64,000 nucleotides of DNA from Sphingobium sp. 66-54. Its GTDB lineage: Bacteria; Pseudomonadota; Alphaproteobacteria; Sphingomonadales; Sphingomonadaceae. The notes below the pieces were generated by a model. It made no database searches, was not told where the DNA came from, and saw nothing but the letters and a program-made list of their open reading frames with translations. The position numbers were made by a program, and so were the translations under genes. The stretch is from NCBI GenBank assembly GCA_001899715.1, contig MKWI01000009.1, positions 86,176 through 150,175 on the forward strand, in the 5' to 3' direction. Of the stretch, positions 47,631-58,591 are shown in pieces (the first letter of the stretch is position 1; each line of letters starts with the position of its first letter).

Positions 47631-48998
47631 ATGAAATACATAGCGCCGAGCGCGCTGGCCCTGACGTGCGCACTGGCTTGCCACAGCGCAGCCTACGCCC
47701 AGCCGGCCGATGCACAAATGCCCCCCCCTGCCGCACATCTGTCCGATGAAGGCTCTGCTCTCACCGGGCTCAGCGCCGCGCAGCTTTTCGACCTTGCAGA
47801 GCAGGCGCGCACCGCTGGGCGAACGGCTGATGCAGAAGCGATTTACACCGCCCTAGCCCGCGACCCCGATCTCGATATCCGCTCGGAGGCACGCTTCCGG
47901 CTCGGCATGATGCTGGCCGACCAGCGGCGCCATGCCGACGCTGCCCTCGCCTTCCGCGCCATATTAGACGAGCAGCCGGGCGCGGCGCGCGTGCGGCTGG
48001 AACTGGCCCGCGTTCTTGCCGCGATGGGCGATGAAGGCCGCGCCCGCCAACAGATCCGCCAGGCGCAGGCGAGCGGCCTGCCGCCCGAGGTTGCGCAGGT
48101 GGTCGACCGCTTCGCCGCCGCACTGCGTTCCAACCGGCGCTTCGGCGGCAATTTTGAATTTGCCATGGCGCCGGACAGCAACATCAACCGCGCAACCGAC
48201 GCCAAGACGCTCGATACCGTCATCGCCCCGCTTACGCTTTCCGACGATGCCCGCCAGCAGTCCGGCGTGGGCGTCCACCTCACCGGCCAGGTCTATGCGC
48301 GACTGGGACTCACTCCGCGCCTGACGCTGGTGCCGCGCATTTCAGGCGACGGCACCTTCTACCGCGCCGGCGCCTTCAACGATCTTTCAGGCAGCGCACT
48401 GGTTGGCATTGAATGGCAGGCAGGGCGCGACCGGTTCATCCCGTCGATCGGCGCGACGTGGCGCCGCTACGGCGGTAAGGCTTATGCACGCACACGGACG
48501 GCGGACATTCGCTGGACGCACCGTCTGGGACGCCGGGCGCAGGCAGATACCGCCTTCTCCTATGGCCGCGCCCATTACATCCGCAACGACCGGCAGGATG
48601 GCGATCTGTTCAACCTCAGCCTGAGCATCGAGCGCGCCCTGACGGCACGCACAGGCGTCGGCGTCAGCGTGAGCGGCAATCGCCAGACTGCGCGAGACCC
48701 CGGCTACGCGACAGCAGCAGGCGGCGTCACCCTGCTCGGCTGGCGCGACATGGGCAAGGTAACGCTATTCGCCAATGTCACAGCCCGCCGATTGGAATCC
48801 GATGCGCGTCTGTTCCCTTTCACTGACAGGCGGAAAGAATGGTATCTGCGCGGCGGCGTGGGCGCGACCTTCCGCCAGATCGAGATAGCTGGCTTCTCGC
48901 CCGTTCTGCGCGTCGCCTATGAACGCAACATCTCGACGGTGGAAATATACCACTATCGCCGTATCGCGGTCGATGTCGGGATCACTCGCGCGTTCTGA
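47631..48998 (+). CDS. Slam-type surface lipoprotein translocon (DUF560), type XI secretion
   Basis: This is a 455-residue outer-membrane protein. The signal peptide ends AYAQ (residue 23). Residues ~45-165 are TPR-like helical repeats (AQLFDLAEQARTAGRTADAEA and two further units). Residues ~170-455 form a beta-barrel starting with NFEFAMAPDSNINRATD, the diagnostic entry motif of Slam/DUF560 barrels, and ending in a terminal phenylalanine. Slam proteins move lipoproteins such as TbpB across the outer membrane to the surface. The lipoprotein gene immediately upstream is the obvious cargo. The ribosome site is weak, which suggests translation coupled to the cargo gene. Confidence 0.85.
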   Translation: MKYIAPSALALTCALACHSAAYAQPADAQMPPPAAHLSDEGSALTGLSAAQLFDLAEQARTAGRTADAEAIYTALARDPDLDIRSEARFRLGMMLADQRRHADAALAFRAILDEQPGAARVRLELARVLAAMGDEGRARQQIRQAQASGLPPEVAQVVDRFAAALRSNRRFGGNFEFAMAPDSNINRATDAKTLDTVIAPLTLSDDARQQSGVGVHLTGQVYARLGLTPRLTLVPRISGDGTFYRAGAFNDLSGSALVGIEWQAGRDRFIPSIGATWRRYGGKAYARTRTADIRWTHRLGRRAQADTAFSYGRAHYIRNDRQDGDLFNLSLSIERALTARTGVGVSVSGNRQTARDPGYATAAGGVTLLGWRDMGKVTLFANVTARRLESDARLFPFTDRRKEWYLRGGVGATFRQIEIAGFSPVLRVAYERNISTVEIYHYRRIAVDVGITRAF

Positions 48999-49004
48999 GC
49001 ACCG

Positions 49005-49526
49005 TCACGTCAGCACCAGCACCGGGTGCTCGCCGTCGTTATCGAATCCGAGAGCGGTATAGAAGCCCTGGGCATGCGAGCGGCCCGCAGGCACATGCGC
49101 GACAAGACGGTCGCATCCCGCCTCACGCGCCAGATCGGCGGCAGCCTTGGCCAACGCCCGGCCCAGCCCGCGTCCGCGCGATCCCTCAATGACGAAAAGC
49201 TGCTGGAGATCGAGTATGTGCGGCATCGCGTCCATCACCATCAGCGCATAGCCCACGACATAGCCGAACCGCTCGGCGACCAGCCCCTGTATGCTCGGCG
49301 CGGGTGCCCTTAGCGCCGTTTCCAGCGTGGCAGCGTCGATGCGCGGCGGCCCTTCCTGCCGGACGACCAGTCGCGCGATCATGGCGGCAACGACAGGGAC
49401 ATCATGGCGCGCCAGCGGTCGCACGCGACCCCGCGCTTCGTTTCTAACGTCTGCAAGCAACACAGTGGCCTCCCAATCTGGCCGCCACTGAATGTCTGGT
49501 TCTCCGATACCGCTCAGCGGCGGCAT
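49005..49526 (-). CDS. GNAT family N-acetyltransferase
   Basis: This is a 173-residue cytoplasmic protein with the GNAT fold. The acetyl-CoA loop is GSRGRGLGRALAKAA near residue 113, and C-terminal GFYTALGFDNDG near 153. An N-terminal stretch of about 25 residues precedes the conserved part, so the true start may be internal. It is convergent with the Slam gene (six bases between stops) and downstream of the TonB-dependent receptor. Substrate unknown. Confidence 0.85.
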   Translation of the reverse strand: MPPLSGIGEPDIQWRPDWEATVLLADVRNEARGRVRPLARHDVPVVAAMIARLVVRQEGPPRIDAATLETALRAPAPSIQGLVAERFGYVVGYALMVMDAMPHILDLQQLFVIEGSRGRGLGRALAKAAADLAREAGCDRLVAHVPAGRSHAQGFYTALGFDNDGEHPVLVLT

Positions 49527-49675
49527 CGTTTCAAGACATGATCGAACGAGCCGCGTCTATGTCAGACGAAGCCAATAAAAGCTGGCGATACCGAACCGTG
49601 CGATCATGGGCGCGCTATGGTCCCGCCGAGGGGAGGCTGTCAAGGCACGGCACCCGATTTGGCTCGTGGGTCAAA

Positions 49676-51715
49676 TCAATCGAAGCGGCGCTTGATCGTG
49701 AGATAGCCAACGACATGTCGCGTGCGGTAGCGGAACTCGTTCAGGTCCGGCCGGGCGCTGGTCCGGTCCGGCGTGAAGAAGTCGCGAAACTCCTTGAAAT
49801 GACCGTCGATCGGATTGTCCACGCCCATGGTGAAGACCCAGCGCGCATCGGGACGATATTCGACGAAGCCACGCAGATAGGGGCTGACCCGCTGGTAGCG
49901 ATACAACTCGTCCCGGCGATAGGTCGCGGCGATCGTGCCGCCTTCCGCGCTCAGCCCCCAGGCGAACCGGCCCAGATCCTGCCGGAACTCCGTGGTGAAA
50001 AAGAAGCCTGAATAGCCCGAGAAGGAGCGATCCAGCCCGGTATAAGGGTCTCGGACGCTCGTATCCGAATAGGAGCCATACAGGCTGAGGCGGCCGCCCT
50101 TGATCCCCAGCCGGGCCAGCGGGAGGTCGAGATTGCCGACGAGGCTGAACTCGGAGCCATTGCCGAGATTGCCGGGCGCGTCGAACCCGTCCGGCGTCGG
50201 AATCCGGTCCACCACCTTGCCAATGACGCTATAGCCTATCTCCAGCTTGAGCCGCCCGTCGCCCAGCACCGCCCGGTCGACAGATGCCAGCAAATCCCAT
50301 GCACGTTGCGGTTGTAGATTCGCGTTGCCACCATTGACCCGATCATTGACCAGTTCGGCAAAACTGACGAAATCATCGAAATTGAGTTGCGACACAGTGC
50401 GCTGGCCGGAAAGCCGAACATGCCAGCCCGCCGGCCACCAATCGAGCGCCGCGCCAGGCTTGAAGAATTGCAACGAGCGCCGCACCCTGGCATCGCCGCT
50501 TACCCGCACACGCGATGCTTCATAACCAAGACTGAGATCGAGATGCACGGTGCGGGAAAGATCGCGCCCGGCCTTGGCGAAAGCTTCGCCACGATACTCG
50601 CGAACCACCGCGTCGTCGATCGGCAGGTCAATCCGGGTTGCGTCTCCCGCCATGTCCACCGCTTGCAGATCGACGATGCTGCGCAAGCGGTTGAAGGCGC
50701 CTTCCGCGCCCAACTCCACCGACCAGCCCGCCAGTTTCTCACGACTCCACGAGAGGCGCGCCAGGCTTTCCTCGCGCCAGTCGAGCTGATTCTGGAGCAG
50801 CGCACCGGCATCCTCCTGGAACGCACTGTCGTCCCGGTCGCGGTAACGGCGCGTCGCGAGACCGAGCAGCTTGATCCCGCCGCCGAGCAGCGGCCGTGTG
50901 ACGTCGCCGCCCAGTTCGATAGTACGGCGAAAATAACGCTGATAGAGGCTGTCGTCGCGCTCAGGCGCCCCCTGCGGGATGACGTGATTGGCCTGCGTCA
51001 GCCGGTCGCGCTCGATGGCGAGGCTGGCGTTGAGATGGGCGCTGCGGTTATCGCCTTCCTCCAGCGACCAGCCTGCCGAGGCGGTACCGATCGGGTCCTT
51101 GATGCGATTGATCTTTCGCCGGAACTCGCGCAGCGCGCCGCTCGGCAGGTCGGTCACGCGGTCGTAACCGATTTCGGAGGTAGCGGAATTTTCCAGTTTG
51201 AGAGCGGCGTTGAAGGTCGATGGACCGTGCCTGACCAGCGCGGAGGCACTCCCCTCCGGCAGCAGCGCGCCGGTGAACTCGCGCCGCAATGTCGCTTCGA
51301 GCGTGCCCGCCAGCCCGCCGGCATCGGAAAGCACGATGTTGGCGACCTGCGTCTTGCCGGCATAATCGGAGCCGAACTGCTCGCCCGGCGCTACCTCCAC
51401 GCGCAGTACGCGCGAGGCGGGAATACGCGCCAGCACCTGCGCCAGCGTCTCACTCTTGAGGCTGGGCCGCTGTCCGTTGATGACGACATTGCCGGCCGCC
51501 TGACGGAAGCCGCGCACCTCGCTATCCGCTTCCTCCAGCTTGAAGCCCGGCACCCGCATCACGATCTGCAACGCATCGCTCGGCGAGAATGCCTGGAAGA
51601 AAGCGGCGTCATATACGACACGCTTTCCCTGGGCAGCCGTCTGCGCAGCGGCCGGCCACGACAGCACCGCCGGCACCGCCCACAGCAACACGGAAATCCA
51701 ACCCCTCACTTGCAT
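49676..51715 (-). CDS. TonB-dependent outer-membrane receptor
   Basis: The protein has 679 residues. A signal peptide (AVPAVLSWPAAAQ) precedes a plug domain (about residues 35-130, with VVINGQRPSLKSETLAQVLARIPA). A large beta-barrel follows, with aromatic strand ends and a C-terminal phenylalanine near the end (TIKRRFD). It would import a siderophore, sugar or aromatic oligomer using TonB energy. The ATG at 51715 is chosen by the signal peptide. The plug is of the type often seen in sphingomonad receptors of unknown ligand. It lies near the Slam pair but is transcribed from the opposite strand. Confidence 0.88.
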   Translation of the reverse strand: MQVRGWISVLLWAVPAVLSWPAAAQTAAQGKRVVYDAAFFQAFSPSDALQIVMRVPGFKLEEADSEVRGFRQAAGNVVINGQRPSLKSETLAQVLARIPASRVLRVEVAPGEQFGSDYAGKTQVANIVLSDAGGLAGTLEATLRREFTGALLPEGSASALVRHGPSTFNAALKLENSATSEIGYDRVTDLPSGALREFRRKINRIKDPIGTASAGWSLEEGDNRSAHLNASLAIERDRLTQANHVIPQGAPERDDSLYQRYFRRTIELGGDVTRPLLGGGIKLLGLATRRYRDRDDSAFQEDAGALLQNQLDWREESLARLSWSREKLAGWSVELGAEGAFNRLRSIVDLQAVDMAGDATRIDLPIDDAVVREYRGEAFAKAGRDLSRTVHLDLSLGYEASRVRVSGDARVRRSLQFFKPGAALDWWPAGWHVRLSGQRTVSQLNFDDFVSFAELVNDRVNGGNANLQPQRAWDLLASVDRAVLGDGRLKLEIGYSVIGKVVDRIPTPDGFDAPGNLGNGSEFSLVGNLDLPLARLGIKGGRLSLYGSYSDTSVRDPYTGLDRSFSGYSGFFFTTEFRQDLGRFAWGLSAEGGTIAATYRRDELYRYQRVSPYLRGFVEYRPDARWVFTMGVDNPIDGHFKEFRDFFTPDRTSARPDLNEFRYRTRHVVGYLTIKRRFD

Positions 51716-52025
51716 GTCACCCGTCTCGCCGGACAGGGAATCCCACGATCCATTGTCCAGCATGCCACCACCGATGGCCCAACTATCGCGCGGCTGTTCT
51801 CGGAAGTGGCACAGGCTGTCAACGGGGCGCAAGCCAAATCACGGCCAGCTTGAAAGCCCTGCGACCGGCCGAATTGCAGGCCCTTCCGCACCGCTACGGC
51901 ATGCTGATAAATTGATCCGATATGGATCAGGAAGGGCGCCATTTACCGGACTCGTCTGACCCCGAGCCCGTTCTTCATCGAGATCGGAGCAAAGTGCGAA
52001 TCAGTCGAGCCTGCCTCGCCTCCGG
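51716..52025. other. Intergenic region between ligG and the receptor gene
   Basis: 310 bases, less GC-rich than its surroundings, with no gene-like frame. It must hold the receptor promoter and the end of the lig transcript. I see no clear operator. Confidence 0.5.
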
Positions 52026-52823
52026 TCAGGCGACCAGACCGAGCTCCGCATCGGTAGCGGCATGGCCCCATTTGTCGCGCGGCGGCATCGGGCGCGTGCG
52101 CCAGTCCGAATCCAGCGAGAAGCTGGAGATAGCGCGGCCCTCGGGAATCCGTCCGTTGCCGCCGCCCTGGCTGTAATCATAATAGAGCTTCAGCAGCTCT
52201 TCCTTGCTGCGATATTGCGCCGCGTGGTGATTGACGCATGCCTCGCGCCAGCGCAGCACCCGATCGCATTGCACGGGCGCCGCGTAATCCTCATAATATT
52301 CGAGGAACCACAGCCGCTTGAACATCGGCGTGAAGGCAACCTCGGCCCAGCCGAAGCGCTCGTCGAACAGGAAATCTCGACCGGTTGCGTAGCGCTTGAG
52401 GAATGCATCGACCTTACCGAACTCGGCATCCACCGCCGCGCGCACCTCGTCACGCTTGGCGGGATCGCGGTTGAGGATCATGCGGTAGCCAGCACCAGAG
52501 AAGGGGCCGGACAACTCGGCAAGCATCCCTTCCACCGCGTGATGGAACGGATCCGGATGTGCCACCGCCGGATCGGGGTAGCGCTGCTCCAGATAGCGCA
52601 GGATGACCATGCTTTCCTTGATGGTCTCCCCATTCTCCAGGTCGAGCAACGGCAGCGCGGTGGTGCCGCCGCTCTTGGCGAGTAGCCAGTCCGGACGGGG
52701 CCTGGAGATGTCGATGGGCACATCCTTCATCGCCAGACCCTTGAGGTCGAGCATGATCTCGACCCGCTCGGAGAAGGGGCAGCCGGGGATATGGTAGATG
52801 GTGAGTGTCTGTGTGTCGGCCAT
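52026..52823 (-). CDS. ligG: Glutathione lyase of beta-aryl ether cleavage, LigG-like
   Basis: This is a 265-residue cytosolic glutathione transferase. The thioredoxin-like N-domain has IYHIPGCPFSERVE at residues 9-22, with cysteine C15, as in omega-class and LigG enzymes that use a cysteine. The C-domain ends PMPPRDKWGHAATDAELGL, matching the length (265) and tail of LigG as I recall it from Sphingobium sp. SYK-6. LigG removes glutathione from the thioether product of LigF to release the free ketone. Last gene of ligDFEG, 16 bases after ligE. Confidence 0.9.
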   Translation of the reverse strand: MADTQTLTIYHIPGCPFSERVEIMLDLKGLAMKDVPIDISRPRPDWLLAKSGGTTALPLLDLENGETIKESMVILRYLEQRYPDPAVAHPDPFHHAVEGMLAELSGPFSGAGYRMILNRDPAKRDEVRAAVDAEFGKVDAFLKRYATGRDFLFDERFGWAEVAFTPMFKRLWFLEYYEDYAAPVQCDRVLRWREACVNHHAAQYRSKEELLKLYYDYSQGGGNGRIPEGRAISSFSLDSDWRTRPMPPRDKWGHAATDAELGLVA

Positions 52824-52839
52824 GGCTGCTATCCGGGGC

Positions 52840-53685
52840 TCAGTCGGTCTTGGTGGTGCCGCGCGGCGGCATCTTCGTGGTCTGCGGGCCCTTGTTGATG
52901 CCCTGGCCGCCCGCGCCGGCGGGGCCGGTCTGCTTGACGAACGGCTCGGGATCGCCCTCACGCAGCTTGAGACCAAACAGCGAGTGCATGGCTGGGTGTC
53001 GGCCGAGCCCGCCGAACAAATCGAAGCCCCGATCGAGCCAGTCGCGCAGCGGATCATCCTCGGTGAGTGGCGGTGTGCGCGCAACCGAGGCCGTCCACAG
53101 GAATACGGCAAGCGCCGAATAATCCGCGAAATTGGGTGTCTCGCCGCCGAGCCACTTCGTCTCGGCGAGGATCTTGCGGAACGGTTCCAGCGTCGGCGGC
53201 ACCAGCGGCAGGCGATCCTCGCGGCCGGCCTGCACGTCCTCCAACTTCTGGCCGCCGAGGAACCATTGCTCGCGACTCCAGCGGACATAGTCGCGGTCCT
53301 GTGGCAGCGAGAGGTCGTGATAATCGAGAATGTAGCAGCGGAACCACGGGCCGATGGCGGTGCCCCACAGCCAGTTGTCAAGGAACTTCATCAGATTCTT
53401 CTGCGCCGGCCCCTCGAACAGCATCGGCCGGTCGGGATATTTCTCGTCCAGATATTCCGCAATCACCCAGCTATCGAGGATCCATTCGCCATCGTCGACG
53501 ATCACCGGCACCCGCTCGGACCGCCCGCCGGTGCGCTCCAATATGCCGGTGAAGCCGCCGGGCACCAACTCCACGTCGAACCCCTTGTGCGCGAGCGCAT
53601 ATTTGGTGCGCCAGACATAGGGGCTGATCGTGCAGCCGGATTCGAGCTGAAGGTCGAACAGGGTGATCTTGTTGTTCTTGGCCAT
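52840..53685 (-). CDS. ligE: Beta-etherase LigE (glutathione transferase)
   Basis: This 281-residue glutathione-dependent enzyme cleaves one enantiomer of beta-O-4 aryl ether ketones, forming a glutathione thioether and a phenol such as guaiacol. The N-domain has CTISPYVWRTKYALAHKG near residue 18 and GGRSERVPVIVDDGEW near 52. The C-terminal tail GPQTTKMPPRG and the length equal those known for LigE, with LigP as the close alternative. GAGGAC lies before the ATG. 32 bases after ligF. Confidence 0.9.
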   Translation of the reverse strand: MAKNNKITLFDLQLESGCTISPYVWRTKYALAHKGFDVELVPGGFTGILERTGGRSERVPVIVDDGEWILDSWVIAEYLDEKYPDRPMLFEGPAQKNLMKFLDNWLWGTAIGPWFRCYILDYHDLSLPQDRDYVRWSREQWFLGGQKLEDVQAGREDRLPLVPPTLEPFRKILAETKWLGGETPNFADYSALAVFLWTASVARTPPLTEDDPLRDWLDRGFDLFGGLGRHPAMHSLFGLKLREGDPEPFVKQTGPAGAGGQGINKGPQTTKMPPRGTTKTD

Positions 53686-53717
53686 GGGTTTGTCCTCTGG
53701 ATGCGGCGGCGGGTCCG

Positions 53718-54494
53718 TCAGTTGCTGGCCGGTTCGCCCACGCGCTTCAACAGTTCCTCGCGCTTGGCCTTGGCGAACATCTCCTGGATCGCCGGGCGCT
53801 CGTTGATGCGCGCCAGCCAGGCGACGACGCCGGGAGTTTTCTGCTCGGTCACATAGCCCTCGAAGAAGCCGCCGGGGCGCTGCAAGCCGTTGGCGATGGC
53901 GAAATTGCAGATGTCGGCCAGGCTGTAGCCGCTATCGACCAGATAATCCTGCCTGGAGAGCGTTGCCTCCAGCCGCTCGATGGAGACGCCGACCTTGCGA
54001 TATTCCTCGTCCAGCATCTCCTGCGGGAAGCCGTTGCGCGCCCGGCGCCACTTGAGCTGCTGCTCGGGGATCGGGACATTCTTCCTGATATGCTCCTCGA
54101 ATTCCTCGTCGCTCATCTTCTGCGCGATCGCCTTGATGCCGAACGCCCAGCCGATGGTGGAGACACACCAGCAGAAATATTCGTCCACCCACTTGGTCCA
54201 AACCCGCATCTCGGCGCGCTTGTAGGGGTCGGCCGGGCGCAGCGAAGTACCGGCATCGGGGAACACGTCCTCCAGATATTCGCAGATCACCGTCGATTCG
54301 GTGACGATCTTGCCGTCATGGTCGAGCGCCGGCACCTGTCCGCGCGGGTTGATTTTCTTATACCAGTCCGAATGCTGCTCGAACTTGGCCGGGTCGACGA
54401 AACGCGGCGTGAACTCCAGCCCCTTCTCGTAAAGCGTCGCCAGCGGCTTGAGCGAATTCGCGCCGGGGCCAAAGCTGTATAGCGTCAACGTCAT
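53718..54494 (-). CDS. ligF: Beta-etherase LigF (glutathione transferase)
   Basis: This 258-residue enzyme cleaves the opposite enantiomer to LigE by attack of glutathione on the beta carbon. LYSFGPGANSLKPLATLYEKG is the N-terminus, with NPRGQVPALDHDGK and TESTVICEYLEDVFPDAG next (thiol-binding Ser/Glu region). The C-domain segment VDEYFCWCVSTIGWAFGIK near residue 105 is also characteristic. The start at 54494 with AGGAG matches LigF length; the open reading extends upstream without conservation. It lies 77 bases after ligD. Confidence 0.92.
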   Translation of the reverse strand: MTLTLYSFGPGANSLKPLATLYEKGLEFTPRFVDPAKFEQHSDWYKKINPRGQVPALDHDGKIVTESTVICEYLEDVFPDAGTSLRPADPYKRAEMRVWTKWVDEYFCWCVSTIGWAFGIKAIAQKMSDEEFEEHIRKNVPIPEQQLKWRRARNGFPQEMLDEEYRKVGVSIERLEATLSRQDYLVDSGYSLADICNFAIANGLQRPGGFFEGYVTEQKTPGVVAWLARINERPAIQEMFAKAKREELLKRVGEPASN

Positions 54495-54571
54495 TGCTGT
54501 CTCCTGTGACTCGTCAAACCGGCTCGGGTGCGGCGCAAGGGCCGGCCCGGAACGATGGGCTTGGATGGACC

Positions 54572-55483
54572 TTAGCGGTCCTTGCCCTTCCCGAAAACAC
54601 GGCTGCGGTCCGCGACCCAATTCTTCAACGCCTCGGTGCGGAGGCGCGCCCCTTCCGGATCATAATCCATCGGCGCGACGGATTGGACAATCACATCGAA
54701 ATGGGCCGCCAGCATGTCGCGCGTCTCAGGATAGGGGATGATGTAAAGGGTATCGTCCTCGATCCCCTTCTTGATCGCCTCGGCAAGCTGCTCGGGGTCC
54801 ATGCCGTGCTGGTGGATGCTCTGGAGCGAGGCGATCGACTCGGCATTCTCCACATAACCGCTGGAGGCGTAGCGCGATGGACGCAGCTTCGAGGCTTCGG
54901 CGATGTTCGACCGGATATTGGCCGGCGTACAGACCGAGACGCCGATGCCATGGGGCGCCAGTCCCTGCCGGTAGCTTTCCATGAGGTTGATCGTCGCCGC
55001 CTTGGCCGCCGAATAAGGCCCCGCCACCGCGCTGCCCATGAAACCGCCGATCGAGGAGACGGTGACGATATGCCCCGGCCTGCCGCTGGCGATCATGCGC
55101 GGCACGAACGTCACCATGCCGTTGACGACGCCGTTCAGGTTAACGCCCATGATCCAGTCGAAATCATCGTAGGTCGTCTTTTCGATGGGGCCGAAGCTGT
55201 TCACACCCGCCGTGTTGGAGAGGATGGTCGGCGCCATGCCAAACACCGCTTCCACCTCGTCGGCCGCCTTCGCATAGGCCGCGCGATCCATGATATCGAG
55301 CACGATGCCGTGCGCCTCGATGCCCTCGCTGTGCAACTCCGCCAGCGCCGCCTCGATCGCGTCGGTCCGCACGTCCGCAATGCAGATGTGCGTGCCGGCG
55401 CGGCCCAGCACCTTGGCCTGCCCCAGTCCCGCGCCCGATGCGCCACCGGTAATGAACGCCAATTGGCCCGCGAAATCCTTCAT
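54572..55483 (-). CDS. ligD: C-alpha dehydrogenase LigD (SDR)
   Basis: This 303-residue NAD-dependent short-chain dehydrogenase oxidises the C-alpha alcohol of guaiacylglycerol-beta-aryl ethers to the ketone that LigF and LigE attack. The Rossmann motif TGGASGAGLGQA is at residues 12-23, SNTAGVNSFG near 87, SSIGG and Y-x-x-x-K (YSAAK) near 155-159. The resemblance to LigD of Sphingobium sp. SYK-6, as recalled, is strong along the whole chain. Other SDRs (LigL, LigN, LigO) are alternatives, but the gene order ligD-F-E-G supports LigD. First gene of the operon. Confidence 0.92.
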   Translation of the reverse strand: MKDFAGQLAFITGGASGAGLGQAKVLGRAGTHICIADVRTDAIEAALAELHSEGIEAHGIVLDIMDRAAYAKAADEVEAVFGMAPTILSNTAGVNSFGPIEKTTYDDFDWIMGVNLNGVVNGMVTFVPRMIASGRPGHIVTVSSIGGFMGSAVAGPYSAAKAATINLMESYRQGLAPHGIGVSVCTPANIRSNIAEASKLRPSRYASSGYVENAESIASLQSIHQHGMDPEQLAEAIKKGIEDDTLYIIPYPETRDMLAAHFDVIVQSVAPMDYDPEGARLRTEALKNWVADRSRVFGKGKDR

Positions 55484-55617
55484 ACAGCCCTCTCCCCCTC
55501 ATCGGTCAGATGGTGATGACCAAGCGCCAGCCAGCCCATGGCGCCAATACCTCCGCCCGGCCGCCACCAGAGCGGGCGCGCCGCTCTGCACCTCCGCGCC
55601 CGGCCGGTACGGGTCAG

Positions 55618-55650
55618 CGGATTTCAACGCAATTTCGGACAATGTCAACA
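55618..55650 (-). promoter_or_regulatory. Possible promoter of ligDFEG
   Basis: On the minus strand TTGACA (55648-55643) is followed after 17 bases by GAAATC, a weak -10, about 140 bases before ligD. Suggestive only. Confidence 0.3.
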
Positions 55651-55693
55651 ATCACCCGCCGCTTTCCAGCGTTCGGCAATGAACGCACCGCGC

Positions 55694-57472
<1,779 letters not shown>

Positions 57473-57522
57473 TCAGCCGTTTCCAATCGCGGCCATCGGC
57501 CGGAAAATAGAGGAGAGGAGTC

Positions 57523-57711
57523 ATGAGTCTCGTCAACGTCGTGATCGTGCTCATTGTGGTGGGCGTTCTGCTTTGGCTGGTGAACGCCTATGTGCCGATG
57601 GACAGCAAGATCAAAAGTATCCTGAACGCGGTGGTGGTGATCGCGGTGATCCTGTGGCTGTTGCAAGCATTCGGCGTGCTCGGCTCGCTCGGCTCGATCA
57701 GCGTGCGCTAG
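57523..57711 (+). CDS. Small membrane protein, Thivi_2564 family
   Basis: The protein has 62 residues with two membrane helices (about 4-23 and 34-53) around VNAYVPMDSKIKSILN. The pattern LLWLVNxYxPMDxKIKxIL is that of the widespread Thivi_2564 family, whose function is unknown. GGAGAGGAG precedes the ATG. Confidence 0.88.
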   Translation: MSLVNVVIVLIVVGVLLWLVNAYVPMDSKIKSILNAVVVIAVILWLLQAFGVLGSLGSISVR

Positions 57712-57910
57712 CGTTCGCTTCCCTTCCAGTCCGCCTCAAGCGGCTTGCCGATGATATTTCCCGGCGGCGCTTTGTACGCGCCGTCCCTCCGTCAGCCTGT
57801 TGCCTTCAAATCATTCAGTTACTAACCTTGAGACGCTCTCTACCGAAAGATGCGGGGAAGAAGCACGCGCGGCCCCGCCTGTCGGCGCCGCCCAACAGGG
57901 GACGGAATAA

Positions 57911-58438
57911 TTGACCAACCGGACGACAACCGCGCCGAACGACGATGAAGAGATTTTCGGCAAGATTCTACCCCCGCGCGAAGGTTATCCCTCTCCCGAT
58001 CTCGGCCTGATGATCGCGATCGTGCTGGCGGGGCGCCGCTGGCGCTCGCTGCTCGACGAAAGGCTCCGCCAGATGGGCCACAGCGCCTCGCGCATGGAAG
58101 CCATGGCGGCAATCGCTTATTCGCCCGCCTCGACGACCCAGATTCAGGTCGCCAAGCGCGTCGGCATCGAGGGGCCAACCCTCACCCGCACGCTAGATAT
58201 GCTGGAAGCCGATGGGCTGGTCGAGCGGCTCGCCGATCCGTCGGACCGCCGCAACAAGCACATGCGGCTGACCCGCGCCGGCTACAAGGCGCTGGGCGAG
58301 ATGTTCGACATCATGGCCGGGTGGCGCCAGCAATTGCTGGACGGAATTTCCAAGACCGATATCAAGCGGAACCTGGAATTTCTTTCGGTGCTGCTCGAAC
58401 GGATTGATACCGGACTCACCTCGCCCGAAGATCCTTGA
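57911..58438 (+). CDS. MarR family regulator next to the ThDP enzyme
   Basis: The protein has 175 residues, with a recognition helix in STTQIQVAKRVGIEGPTLTRT and the wing signature RLADPSDRRNKHMRLT. It starts at TTG 57911 with an AGGGGA site; no nearby ATG precedes the fold. It lies 153 bases upstream of the ThDP enzyme on the same strand and probably regulates it. Confidence 0.85.
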   Translation: MTNRTTTAPNDDEEIFGKILPPREGYPSPDLGLMIAIVLAGRRWRSLLDERLRQMGHSASRMEAMAAIAYSPASTTQIQVAKRVGIEGPTLTRTLDMLEADGLVERLADPSDRRNKHMRLTRAGYKALGEMFDIMAGWRQQLLDGISKTDIKRNLEFLSVLLERIDTGLTSPEDP

Positions 58439-58591
58439 GGCGTGCCGGCGTAACCGGATGACGAGAAAAACAATAAGCTTGCAAAGCGTTTTGCGCATCC
58501 TCGCCTCGCGCGATACAGATGGTTGGGCGGAGCCGGCGAGTTTGCCGACGTCCGGTCCGGGGGCGACGGGGCTTCCAACGGGAGAGAATGA

